From Phragmites australis (Eukaryota > Streptophyta > Magnoliopsida > Poales > Poaceae), in assembly GCF_958298935.1 (NCBI RefSeq), contig NC_084927.1, positions 35,902,501 through 35,966,500 of the forward strand: DNA of 64,000 bases, read 5' to 3'. Each line of letters begins with the position of its first letter. Position 1 is the first letter of the stretch. Below are positions 46,479-57,024 of the stretch, in pieces. The position numbers and the translations under genes were made by a program. Under the pieces are notes generated by a model. It had not been told where the DNA came from. It saw only the letters and a program-made list of their open reading frames with translations, and did no database searches.

Positions 46479-49400
46479 GAGCTAGCTAGCTAGCAAAGCA
46501 AGGAGCCAAGGAGCAAGAAGAGGTGAGGTGAGGTGAGGTGTGCGCGTGAGGAAAAGGCGGGAGAAGCTAGTAGCTTTTTAAGGGACAAAAAGGCTGCATT
46601 AAAGCCAAAGGGATCGATGAGTCGATGGATCGTCGCAGGACAGGGGTCTTTTCTGCCTCAAAAACCTTTGCTCTGCTTTATTGCCGTGTACATGTTACGG
46701 ACGACCGACCCGCGACTGGGCAGCGTACATGCATGTGCTGCATGATGCATCTTTTCCGGCCCTGAATCGATTCCTCTGCTTCTTTCACTAGCCCATGGCC
46801 GCCTAGGCACGTACATACGAACACGAGGATGCGAGAGGGGGCGGCCGGCCGGCCGGCTCGTATGGTGTCTCTTCTTCTTCTGACTTCACTCTTTAGGTTC
46901 AGTACATCATACAGATAGATGCCGACTGACCTAGAGAGAGAGAGAGAAGTGACTTGTGTGTGATCGAGAGGCAGTACAGTGAGCTAGTGACGATGAGCCG
47001 GATGCTTAGCTTAAATGATGTGCTCCGGAGGTACTGTACGTGTACGAAGAAGTGCCATTCGTCGATGACTAGTCTCCGACCGAGAACGTCCATGAGCATG
47101 CGTAGCGTAATCACCTTCATGTCTAGTACGTAACGGATGTTGACGCTGGCCGCATACGGCCGCAGAAGATCCCGGGCGGGCCAGTAAAGCAGCAGGCTGT
47201 GTTTGCGTGAGGGGAAGAGGAAGGTGCTGCTTCGGGAGCGGAGGATCAGCTGCGCCGCATCGAACGCCAGACCGCCCGTTCCCAGGGCTGAGCTCGTGCA
47301 GTCTCGCCACACGGAGCGCGTCCTCCTGGGCGGCGCCCCTGTCCCGTGTTAGCCGAACTCGGACGGATCATGGTGCTGCTGCTCCATGGGAGGAGCTGGC
47401 CTGTCACGTACTTGTCCGCTGCCTCCATGTCGAATGGGGTCCGGGGTCCGGTTGTCACGTAACGTCGCCCGTTCACGGGAGGGCTTTCCTTCTACGGGGC
47501 CAGCCGGTCAGGGCTGATCTTGTAATACCCCGAATATTCAAAAAATAAGAAGGACTTGAGTGTGAAATTTTGACTTTTAGATGCGTTGTTCCGATGGACG
47601 ACCAAAGACTGCGGAGTGAGGTCTCACGGCAGCACAATCTGGCGCCTTCTCACAAAAAGGTATGCATTTTTCGTTGGTTCGGGCTCGGGTGCGGCTGGGC
47701 CGAGCTATAGGACACGGGACCCATTGCGGCCTTGAATTTTTTATTTGTTTTTATTTTAAGAATAACTCCTAACAAACTATATTTTTTAAAAACTAATCCT
47801 TTTGATCCGCTAATCATCGGACAAATGACTACCATCACGTCCCCCATTCAAAAAGTTAATGTTTGAATTGTCTTGTCAGGTGGCGTGATAGGAAATATAT
47901 CACGTCATGTTTTTCTGTGTCTTATCGTGTCATGCACGAGGGTGGGATGAAAATAACTATTTTAGATCATCTTCAACAGATACTTTAAAAATTTATCCCT
48001 ATAACATTATTACAGTATCCTCTAGCACTATTATAGTACTCTTTATTTTTTTTCTATCTCTAATAACTACCCTATTTTCTACTTTTTACTACTCTTCTCT
48101 TTCCTTCAGATCACAGTCAATCTCTATAAACAGTGTAGCGGTTGCTACAGTATTTCAGTAAATTTGGAGTATCAGATTCTCTCCTCAACACTGTAGCACT
48201 GAATGCAGGCTCCGGTGGAGAGAAGTTTTGAGTGCTACAGTGTTTAGGTATTGTGGTACTAGATACGGACTCTGTTATAGACGCAAGTACCATTTGCTTT
48301 TACTCATCGCCGTATTTTTACTGTAGCCAATTTGATCGCTGTTTTTTCTTAAAAAAATTATAGAAAATATAAGATACTAATAAAGTTTATTTCATTATGA
48401 ATCTAATAATATAAAAGTTCTAAATATCTATAAATATTTTTAGAAAAAATATATAGTCAAATTGCTACAGTAAAGAGACGGTGATAAGTAAAAATAAATG
48501 GAGGTAGTAGAAATACAGGGCTCATTTGACATAGTTCTAGATTTTTTCATAAATATTTTGGTTTTAAATTTTTCTGAAAATGTTTCTATAGTGAATCCTC
48601 TCAATTTGATGAAAACGTTTGGTAGTGATTCTAAATTCAGATTCTTGAAGAAAAATGACTTGGAAGTGAATCAAAATGGGTGAAACAATATTTTAGGTGA
48701 TTCTTCTTGTAGTATTAGAAATGAGAAATGTTCTAAGTGATTCAAGGTAAAATGTTTCACGTTTTAACGCATGTAGCAAGGATTTTGAAGAATCACCACA
48801 AAATCTAAAACTTTCTCACAACCAAACTAGCCATAGTCTCGAAGAGGTTAGTATTAAAATAAAAAAAGATCAAAATAAAAAAAGCTCTGCAGCCCTGAAA
48901 CAGTTACGCCGTGATCAAGCCCATATGTCCGGCCTAGTATTTCGTAAGAAACGTGCGGTGTCAGGCCGGCCGAGCCGAACAAAGAGGCTGCTGCCCCCAG
49001 GGTTGCCCTTGCCCAGGCCCAACCAGCCACCACCCGCTGCGGCTCTGCGCGGCGCGGTGCAAGCGTGCAACGCAACGCGCGATCGTGTCCTGCCATCCGG
49101 GACGACACGGCATGCATCGAAGGCTAGTTCGCGGCCAGTGCACATACGCCGTGCTGCCGTCGGATAGAGCTGTAGGCCAGCGAGAAGGCGAAGAGCAACA
49201 CCTCGGGGGCGGTGCGCGGCTGGTTCTTTGAGCCGTTTCTGGCTGATTTCTGCCATCAAACCTGAGCCGCCGCACTGGAGTTCCCCTGCTGCCATCACGG
49301 CTGCTTTCCGTGGCGTTGCCGCCAGGCAACTCGAGGTGTCACCCATACGCTGATCGAGGGCTCAAGCTTTGGACCCGTATCCTCTACCTTTTGGCAGAAA

Positions 49401-49582
49401 AGACGGGGCAAACACTAAACTGAGTCAGCTGATACAGGGTTCTCTATCGCTTTGACTGTAGCGAGGTGGTGTTCTTCACTAGAGCAGGTACTTTTCATTA
49501 AAAAAATCTGTAGCTAGATATTGTTTGTCGAATACATGTAAGTAGAAGATTTAGAGCATCCATCCTGAATCCAACTGCCAAA
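46479..49582. other. Upstream of the VQ gene, then AT-rich intergenic DNA
   Basis: 46515-46541 carries a GGTGA tandem run in the likely VQ leader. A 137-aa minus-strand ORF at 46899-47312 (GGLAFDAAQLILRS...) and its GC-rich neighbours to 47550 are unrecognised; they could be a degraded gene. 47550-48900 is AT-rich with recurring GCTACAGT motifs at 48025-48250. 48920-49350 is GC-rich with ORFs on both strands and no family resemblance. No real gene could be supported. Confidence 0.4.
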
Positions 49583-50733
49583 CAAGGTTCACGTTACCGA
49601 CCTCCGGCGGTAACCGAAAAATCGCGGTAACCACGATTACCGGTCAAAAATTCAAAAAAAATCGGAGAAAATTCATTCGGCAAATTTTGAATTTTTGCGA
49701 AAAAATCGTGTTTTTCCCCTCTCGGTAACCGCTCGATTTTGGTCGGTTACCGAGCGATTTTCTCGTATTTTTGATTTGGTCGGTTACCGAGCGGTTTAGG
49801 TCGGTAACCGCTCGGTTTTCTCGATTTATCAAGCGGTTTTATCGAAATTCAGCGTAGTTTAACAAAAAACTAAAAAAATGTTCAATCTTGTAAAATCAAT
49901 AACTAATTCATCTGAGCTTCAAATCAAGTGAAACAAATTTTGTTGGCTTCCTTGTAATATGATCTACATGATAAAAGTATTTATACTCATAAAAAAGTTC
50001 AAAATTTTCTGTGAGAAATTTTATTTGTTAAACCAAGTTAAATGCATAATTTACTCTTTGCTAATCCAAAAATCATGAAACTAATTTTGTTAGTCTTCTT
50101 ACATGATCCTATATCTTTTAAAAATATATGAGCTCATGAATTAGTTATTGTAACATGCATGATTGTGTAAATGCGTTGCGACTAGATTAATTCATAACTG
50201 ACCCATCACACCTCAAAAATTAGTGAAACCACTTTCATTAGCTTATTTATATTATGATTTACGTAGAAAAAATAATAGTAGACATGAAAAAGTTAATTAC
50301 AATGCTGTTTCTTAACATATTCACTTTATGCTTGTGAACTTTGTAAAAATCATAGAGAATTTAATAAAACTCTAAATAAAGTGAAATCAATTTTAAAGAT
50401 TCTCTTAAAATACGTTTTATACAAGAAAAATATGTGTTTGCATGTTACACTTTTACTTAACGTGAGTTAATAATTGAGCCGCACGCTTCAAATTTTTTTT
50501 ATTTTTTTTCAAACTTTCTCCCTATAGAATATGATGCAAATGACATTATTTTTGAAAAAAAAAATCACAGAAGGTCTTAGAATTGTATCTAGTTTTTTTA
50601 AAGATTTTTTTTGATTTGTTTTGATTTTTTTGAATTCAAATTTCGGTTACCGTTCGGTTTCTGAAACCGGACCGGACCGGGAAAGTCGGTAACCGCGATT
50701 TTTGGACGGTTACCGACAGTTTTTTGAACCCTG
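49583..50733. mobile_element. Non-autonomous hAT-like transposon with perfect 8-bp target duplication
   Basis: This 1151-bp element starts CAAGGTTCACGTTACCGACC and ends GGTTACCGACAGTTTTTTGAACCCTG. Its complement begins CAGGGTTCAAAA, so the ends are short inverted repeats of hAT type. CTGCCAAA stands on both sides (49575-49582 and 50734-50741), an exact 8-bp duplication typical of hAT insertion. Both subterminal zones repeat GGTTACCG/CGGTAACCG many times (49600-49830 and 50640-50715). The middle is AT-rich and has no transposase ORF, so it must be moved by an enzyme encoded elsewhere. Confidence 0.9.
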
Positions 50734-50741
50734 CTGCCAAA

Positions 50742-51387
50742 TGGGTAAAGACAGAGGCACCTGTTTTTTCTACCGAAAGTCAGCGGATATGAATCTTCAA
50801 GCTTAGGCTTATATAGATTCAGAATAATCTCAATCAGGCAGCCCAAGCATTACTTAAGGCGCCATCATCCTCTATGGTAGATGGCTCACGCTTAGGGTCC
50901 ATTTGAATTGGGGAAATGTTTTGAATTTTGATTAGAATTAATGAAATCTCTATCAAACGGTGCTTTTGTTAAGTGATTTAAATCTAAAATGAGAGAAACG
51001 TATCTCTTTTTTACACTATAAGGGAGGAACAGGCAAAAGACATTTCTAGTCAAACAATTATACAAAATCTGGAGAAATGTTAAAAAAAATAAAACCAAAA
51101 CGTTTTTATAAAAATCTAGAACCTATCAGACATGCCAGAATAATCTAGCGGCCAAGCAAGACCTACTACCAGCGTACCAGAAACAACGAATATGTTCGGT
51201 CGGTCGAACATGATTGAGCTTAATTTATCAAATTGGCAAATTGCAATGCACGACCAGACCTTCATCACTCAACGTCGCAAGTGGCCTCTCGCTAGCTGCC
51301 ATGGATAGAGATCAAAGATCGACTCCATATGAGCAAAGCGGCCGGCGAAATCAAGTAGATCTGACAGGCACGTAGGCAGACACGGGA
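50742..51387 (+). promoter_or_regulatory. Upstream region of the METTL21-type gene
   Basis: Intergenic, about 645 bp, AT-rich to 51120 and then mixed. No gene and no secure core promoter element were seen. Confidence 0.35.
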
Positions 51388-52032
51388 ATGGACTTGATGC
51401 ACGTAGTCGTGGCCGGCCACACCCTGGCCGTGGTCGAGCGCGATGATACGCACGACCCGGCCACCGGCCGCGCGCTTACCGGTTCGTGGCTGTGGGACTC
51501 CTCCCTCGTCCTCGCCTCCCATCTCGCCACCTGCTCCTCCGCCCGGCTCCAGCTCCAAGGCGCCACCGTCCTCGAGCTCGGCGCCGGCACCGGCCTCCCG
51601 GGCATCGCAGCCGTCGCCTGCCTCAGCGCCGCGCGCTGCGTGCTCACGGACGTGCAGCCGCTGCTGCCGGGCCTCAGGGCCAACGTGGAGGCCAACGGGC
51701 TTACCGCCGCGCAGGCTGACGTGCGTGAGCTCAGGTGGGGTGATCAGCTCGAGCCAGAGCTGACAGTGGACGTGGTGCTCATGTCGGACGTGTTCTACGA
51801 CCCGGAGGACATGCCGGCGATGGCGGCCACGCTGCGGGGGCTGTGGCGGCATGGCGGCGGTGGCACGGTGGGGTGGGCGGCAAGCGAGGTGCGGGACGGG
51901 GTGCAGGAGTGCATGGACGTGCTACGGGAGCAAGGCTTCGCGGTAGCCGAGGTCGACAGGGTCACCCGGCCGCTGCTGCGCGACCCCGAGCAGAAGGCCG
52001 CCTTCGCCGTCTATCGTGTCTCACGCAGATAA
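51388..52032 (+). CDS. METTL21-type protein methyltransferase (intronless, 214 aa)
   Basis: A seven-beta-strand S-adenosylmethionine-dependent methyltransferase of the METTL21/'Methyltransf_16' family, whose members methylate lysines on chaperones, elongation factors and similar proteins; the substrate here is unknown. The SAM-binding motif I is VLELGAGTGLPG (residues 61-72). An acidic residue at the end of the next strand (LTDVQP, Asp88) fits ribose binding. ANVEANGL follows. The motif MSDVFYDPE (residues 132-140) corresponds to the family's (D/N)-x-x-(F/Y) active-site loop. SWLWDSS (residues 33-39) is the usual N-terminal WD box. The gene is a single GC-rich exon with ATG at 51388; MDLMH gives a second possible start at residue 4. 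The length is slightly short but all core motifs are present. Confidence 0.9.
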   Translation: MDLMHVVVAGHTLAVVERDDTHDPATGRALTGSWLWDSSLVLASHLATCSSARLQLQGATVLELGAGTGLPGIAAVACLSAARCVLTDVQPLLPGLRANVEANGLTAAQADVRELRWGDQLEPELTVDVVLMSDVFYDPEDMPAMAATLRGLWRHGGGGTVGWAASEVRDGVQECMDVLREQGFAVAEVDRVTRPLLRDPEQKAAFAVYRVSRR

Positions 52033-52769
52033 CAGGAGGGGAGTTGACTTCTATTTGTTACGTGAAGCTTCTAAACAATCCACTTGTCACCTTTGACTTT
52101 GACATTTCCTGTGCAGTAAGTCATTTTCATTTTTCATTATTCACTTTCTTCCGAACTGGTAATTCGGCCCAGTTGCGTCCAACCATTGATGTACTATACA
52201 GGACAACTTGTCAATTCCTTTTTGCAAATTCATTCTGTTCCTCCAACAGCCCTCTGAAAGCATGCAAATCCGTGAACACGGCCGAGAACTACAGTCGTCT
52301 GGAGCGTGTTTGGTTTGCGTCTAAGGTTAGTGTGGCTAATAATTTCTTAGCCACAAATATGACAAAATTAGTCAAAACAATTGAGTATATGATGTGTATG
52401 TCAAGGGACTAACAAAGTATGGCTTGTTATAGTTATACCAGTCAAACAAACAATTAACTAAAAATATATAACCTGGCAAACTTAGGCAAGAAACAAATAT
52501 GCCCTTATATTGACCAGCATTTTGTCGTAAGAGAATTTACAGTTGCAAAGGGCTGCTACAACATACAGTTTCTTCTTGATCCGCTGGCTTTCACTATATC
52601 ACGGCAAAATTCACCATTCTTATGTGTAAATGGGGCAAAGGGAATAGAAGAACTACAGACATTTCCCAATCCGCATGAAACTAAACACCAGAGTTTTCTG
52701 GAGTATTTCTCTAACCAACCCAAACTTCCAGATGTACACTCTAATAATAGCCTGTTTTATTTCATGAAG
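52033..52769. other. Convergent 3' flanks of the METTL21-type and SLC35F5-type genes
   Basis: AT-rich and without a gene. An in-frame overlapping ORF continuing from 51843 to 52412 is a shadow of the methyltransferase in another frame. The right half is likely the 3' untranslated region of the minus-strand transporter. Confidence 0.45.
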
Positions 52770-55700
52770 CTATAGCCCTAGAGAGCGTGAAAAACGGTCT
52801 GCAAGGTTTGCAATAACAAAACCTGAAAATACCTGCAAAAGAACAAAACACATAGGGTAACAGGGTAAAACAAATGACAAATGCATGCAGCAGTGAGCTG
52901 GAACGGGTTATGAGGCATACAGAATTGAACATGGGATGACAAATAACAAGTTAACAAAACAGGGTTTTGTTTCACCTTTGATGTGGCAAATTTAGTTAAT
53001 GTGGTAGATTGTTTACATAAATCCAGATAAAAATACTGAGCTGCAGGACATTCGTACCTGGACAGAACCAAGAATATAGACTGCTGAATAGTGACGACCA
53101 TGAATGACCATATCAGCAACCATTGCTATTGGAATTGTGAGAGACATGCCTAAGGTGGCCACCAAGGGAGTAGTCCAAACAACAGTAAGAGCCCTGCCCA
53201 CAAGTTCCATTATCACAATTAGCACAACTATGCAGTAATATAAAAAGGCATTAACCTTCTTTTAATGCGTACCAGAAGTAGTCTGATAATACACTTCCGA
53301 TTAGGCCATTTGCCACCACCACTTCATCCACTCTAGTTGAGTTAGGCAAAGAAAACTTTGGCTCAATGCCTAGTGCGGTTAATGGCCAGACTGAAAGCGA
53401 AACATAATAATGACAAAGTTTAGCATATTTGCATATTTCTAGACCCAAACAGTAAGAACCAAGCACGAAATACATGCACAATTAAGAAAGTTCCAAATCA
53501 TGAATATATATTTCAAATTCGAATACTTCAGTTAAATTAATTTGGAAAACGAAAATATTACCAAGCCACCAGAGAGCAACAAGACTAAAAAGTCCAAGAT
53601 AACCAAACAGTTTTTGGACATCAACCTTTTCTCCTTCCTCTCCACAAATTTTTTTGAGAAGCACTGAGATAATATCGAAACAATTAGGTGTTAAATTAAA
53701 TTCATAAAAGTCAACTACAAAAAAAGCAGAGAGGTAAAACCACTTACCAGTAAATAGACCATATGCGATCGCTGACATAAGACCAAACATATCACCTAGA
53801 AGAGTCCTCTGTGTAGCCCTGCATTTGTAAAACTTACATATCAGCAGCATGGAAATACAATTAAGCAATGAGTTCTCTTCCAGAAGTTAAAAATTCCTTT
53901 TGAATCATGATCGTCACTTCTAAGTGATGCGCACATCAAAATGGAACACTCGATGTTTTTGAGCTGCTTTTCACACGAAAAGTCAGTCAGTTGCAGACAA
54001 CCAACTTAATACTAATACAAGCAAGTCCAAGGGCTTTATAAGCACAGTAAATTAGTCTAAACAATGTTATACATCGGCACGCACCCATGAGCAATTGTGA
54101 TTATCAGAGTAAATTCACTCACCCAGACTTGCCTACTTCTGATTCATCTGATGCCCAAGTCTGACCCATAGTTGTCATTGCCACTCCAGCCATGCTAACG
54201 AAAACAGCAATAACTTTTGCAGCATTTATGGAATCTTGGCCAAGTAACACACCAATGAAAAGAGTGAAGAGTCCCGATGTTGAAGACAGTACAGTGGTAC
54301 TGGCAACACTAGTTCTTGCAAGCGCTGCATTTGATAAATACTGCATTCATTCAGCATAAGAGAAAATGAGTAAACTTTACCAATCAAAGTACTGCTTGTA
54401 CAATAGAAATATAGGCGTTCAGGAACAATATGACTATAGTTGTTAGCACGCACGTTTCAAGACCCCAAGAATTACAAAGTAACATGTGAAACCATTGGAA
54501 AGTTACCTCTGTCACAAACCATAAGGGGCAAAGATACAATCCATAAGTTGCGATCTCCTTAGCTGAAAGCTCCTGCTCCTTCAAAACGCCATCATTAATT
54601 TCAGTGATTCCACATATAAGTGGTTTTGACTCTTCTAGTATAGGAATGTCCACGTCACTGTAATTTATCGCTATAGTTTTCTGTGACTCCATTTCCAACA
54701 TCTTCTGAAATTCACCATTCTTCAAAGGGGCACTACCGCCAAAAGAAGATTTGCTTGTGACTTTTGAAGCTTTAGTGCTTCCAGAATGCCTCCTCATCGA
54801 ATTGTATATAAAATCTTTTAGAAATGACAGAGGGAGATATATAACCATAAGAGAGACCCCCAAGTAAGTAATTGCGAACGGATGTTTGTACTTTGTGAAT
54901 ATCCCCTGCACAAAAAGTTACTTACAACTGAAAAATTAATATATTTCACAAGATAAACTTTGCTGGAACTCTAGAACGACCAAAAAGAATCCAATAACTA
55001 AAATGGACTTTTATATAAAAAATAACACTAGCTAACATGGTACTTCTCCATGGACCATAAAAAAATTCAAAGAACTTCTATCATGGTGGAGGACAAATAC
55101 TTGAATTAAATGCGACTAATCAATTGTTACTCAGAATATAATTTTAAAACAACTGAAAACGAAAACAAAACTAAAGCAAGGCTCCTCATCCAATAGTTAT
55201 TAATCATGCATTGTAGGTGATCAAGAATATCACAACCACCTCCAATCAGCTAGGCATCGGTGACACGAACTGTCACAGCCACCTCAGACTGGGATTTGAC
55301 ATAAGTTACATGAATAAATCCTGCTAAGTTGAAGACTGATGACCGACAGGTACAGATCTACAGAGCATTTACAGCAACTTTTACGGAAATCCATATGCAC
55401 ACATATGCAATTTTTAGAGCGTTTACTCTAAATTTAGAGGGAAAAGGATTTGAGTATTCTTTTTTGTAAATAAACCAACACGCGCAGCCTCGGCTGGATT
55501 CAGAATGATCCTGATGCATAGCATTCCCCTAAGCAATTTTCAATTACAGGCAAGCCTGCGCGTAACGTTTAAAAATTGAGATGCAGAACAATACCCCAAC
55601 GCGGTCCGCTAAAATTAATCTGATAAGCAGAGAACACTTACCACAAAAGGAACCAAATTAATATGCTAAGCAAACATGCATCCCAAGACAAGATCTAAGA

Positions 55701-55832
55701 ACCCAATAAACAAGTAAACAACGGAGCACGCTTAAAAATCCATACCTGCGTGACCTCCGCGGAGATGACCCAAATCAGCACGACGGCCACAATCAGGCAC
55801 AGCCCAGCTCGGTACTTGAGATTGGAGCCCAT
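52770..55832 (-). CDS. SLC35F5-type nucleotide-sugar/drug-metabolite-superfamily transporter, 8 exons
   Basis: An integral membrane carrier of the SLC35F/EamA superfamily; plant members are annotated as solute carrier family 35 member F5 or THI74-like. The substrate is not established. Exons in transcript order are 55746-55832, 54507-54905, 54123-54340, 53748-53818, 53562-53663, 53273-53390, 53058-53193 and 52770-52832. They join in frame to 397 aa. The first membrane segment is residues 10-24 (GLCLIVAVVLIWVIS). A hydrophilic loop of about 90 residues follows segment 2, as in the family. Conserved EamA stretches are YLSNAALARTSVASTTVLSS, SGLFTLFIGVLLGQ and LSDYFWALTVVWTTPLVATL. The protein ends FSRSLGL. 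All donors and acceptors are GT-AG on the minus strand. The start MGSNLKYRAG is the family's usual N-terminus. No defects were seen. Confidence 0.93.
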
Positions 55833-56719
55833 ACCCACAAACAGTTCTACCGCTGGCACTAAACTATGGGGAGAACGCCGAGAAGGCAGGCGGGCAATTT
55901 AACCGCGGGTTCTCTCACCTGCTCCGCCCCCTGAGCAGGCACATGCTTGCGGTGCGTGAGCTCTGCGCCCGTCGCCTCGTCATCCGCCTGTCTTCCCTCC
56001 TCACAAAAAGAGAGGGGAGGGGGCGAGGCGGAGGAGGAGGAGCCGAGGAGGGCAGCGGCAGTTTTTGGGGAGGCGTGGGTGGGGTGGGTAAAGCGGGGGT
56101 GACTTACCAACGGAAGTTTCTAACTTTGGTCTTTCCGAGGCGGGCACAACCGGAGAAGCGGAGCGGAGACGAACACGAGACCGGGACGCTGTTTTGGGTG
56201 GATCCCGCGTCAAGCGACGGGAGAAACGAAGCAAGAGAGGACGCGGGGTGTGCGGGCGCCGGGTAGGCGCGGGTGGAAGGCGATGGGCGCACGGCGCGAT
56301 TGGCAGTGGCGGACGGCGGCGAGTTTGGGTGGGAATCAGGTGCGCGCGCGGGGCGGAGGTATTTGGCGCGGGCGCTCGGGCGCGTGCGGGTGGCGGATGG
56401 ACGGTGTCGGTGGGGGAGACCGGCCCGTTGCCGTCCCGCGGATGCGACGGGGACGCCCGGTCGCTTTCGGTCTCGTGCTCCTGCCGTGTGGAATCGGTGC
56501 ATTGAGCCAATCCCGGCGCATTTGAGAGTGGGAGGCTGGGTTGTGACTCTGCGAACTGCTGCGTTTGGGTGTCGTGCGGAGGGACCGACGTACAGCTCAC
56601 GGTGTTTGAGAGCCTCAAAATGCTGGGTTAGGGCATTAGTCTAGCGGTATTCAAGTCAGTTGTGGACATGTAGGTCAAATGTCAATCAATAACGAACCGG
56701 TAGCTGCCAATCATATTAA
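55833..56719 (-). promoter_or_regulatory. Leader and promoter region of the SLC35F5-type gene
   Basis: The region 55900-56560 is GC-rich with a GGGGAGGGGGCGAGGCGGAGGAGGAGG-like purine tract at about 56010-56060 (CT-rich when read in the gene's direction), typical of a plant leader. Long overlapping ORFs on both strands come from GC bias. No TATA box could be fixed. Confidence 0.45.
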
Positions 56720-57024
56720 GGGTCTGTTTGGCAGAGCTCCTCCAGATTCAGCTTCTGAGCTGAATCTGGAGGAGCTCTGCCAAACGGCAGAATTTAACTT
56801 TAGCTCCCTGAGTGAATCATTTCTCCTGATTCACTGAAATGAACTGGAAGCTGAGGAGCTGAAAAAAGTAGCTTCTCCTGAGAAGCTGACCACGCTGATT
56901 CTCCTAATTCATAGAGTTTATCCTAGAGAATCATTAAGAATCACTTTCAGCCACAGAATCACTTCTTCAGAGAATCAATTCTTTTAGAGAATTTGAATCA
57001 GGAGAAGCTCTGCCAAACAGGCCC
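56720..57024. mobile_element. Tourist-like MITE with an internal perfect hairpin
   Basis: This 305-bp element starts GGGTCTGTTTGGCAGAGCT and ends AGCTCTGCCAAACAGGCCC. The ends are inverted repeats with 17 of 18 identical. TAA flanks both sides (56717-56719 and 57025-57027), as in PIF/Harbinger MITEs. The left end also forms its own hairpin: 27 bases from TGTTTGGCAG to TTCAGC pair perfectly with GCTGAATC to GCCAAAC across a 6-base loop, so the terminal sequence is present three times. There is no ORF. It lies about 890 bp upstream of the SLC35F5-type start codon. Confidence 0.85.

Noticed and set aside
45948..46493. 181-aa Arg-rich plus-strand ORF opposite the VQ gene
   Set aside because: It is the antisense shadow of the VQ coding sequence; the minus frame carries the VQ motif.
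46899..47312. 137-aa minus-strand ORF (GGLAFDAAQLILRS)
   Set aside because: No family recognised, an overlapping alternative frame of similar length exists, and no splice partners were found; kept only as a remark in the region entry.
56001..56644. 205-aa Pro-rich minus ORF and 123-aa plus ORF
   Set aside because: Overlapping opposite-strand frames in GC-rich promoter DNA upstream of the SLC35F5-type gene.
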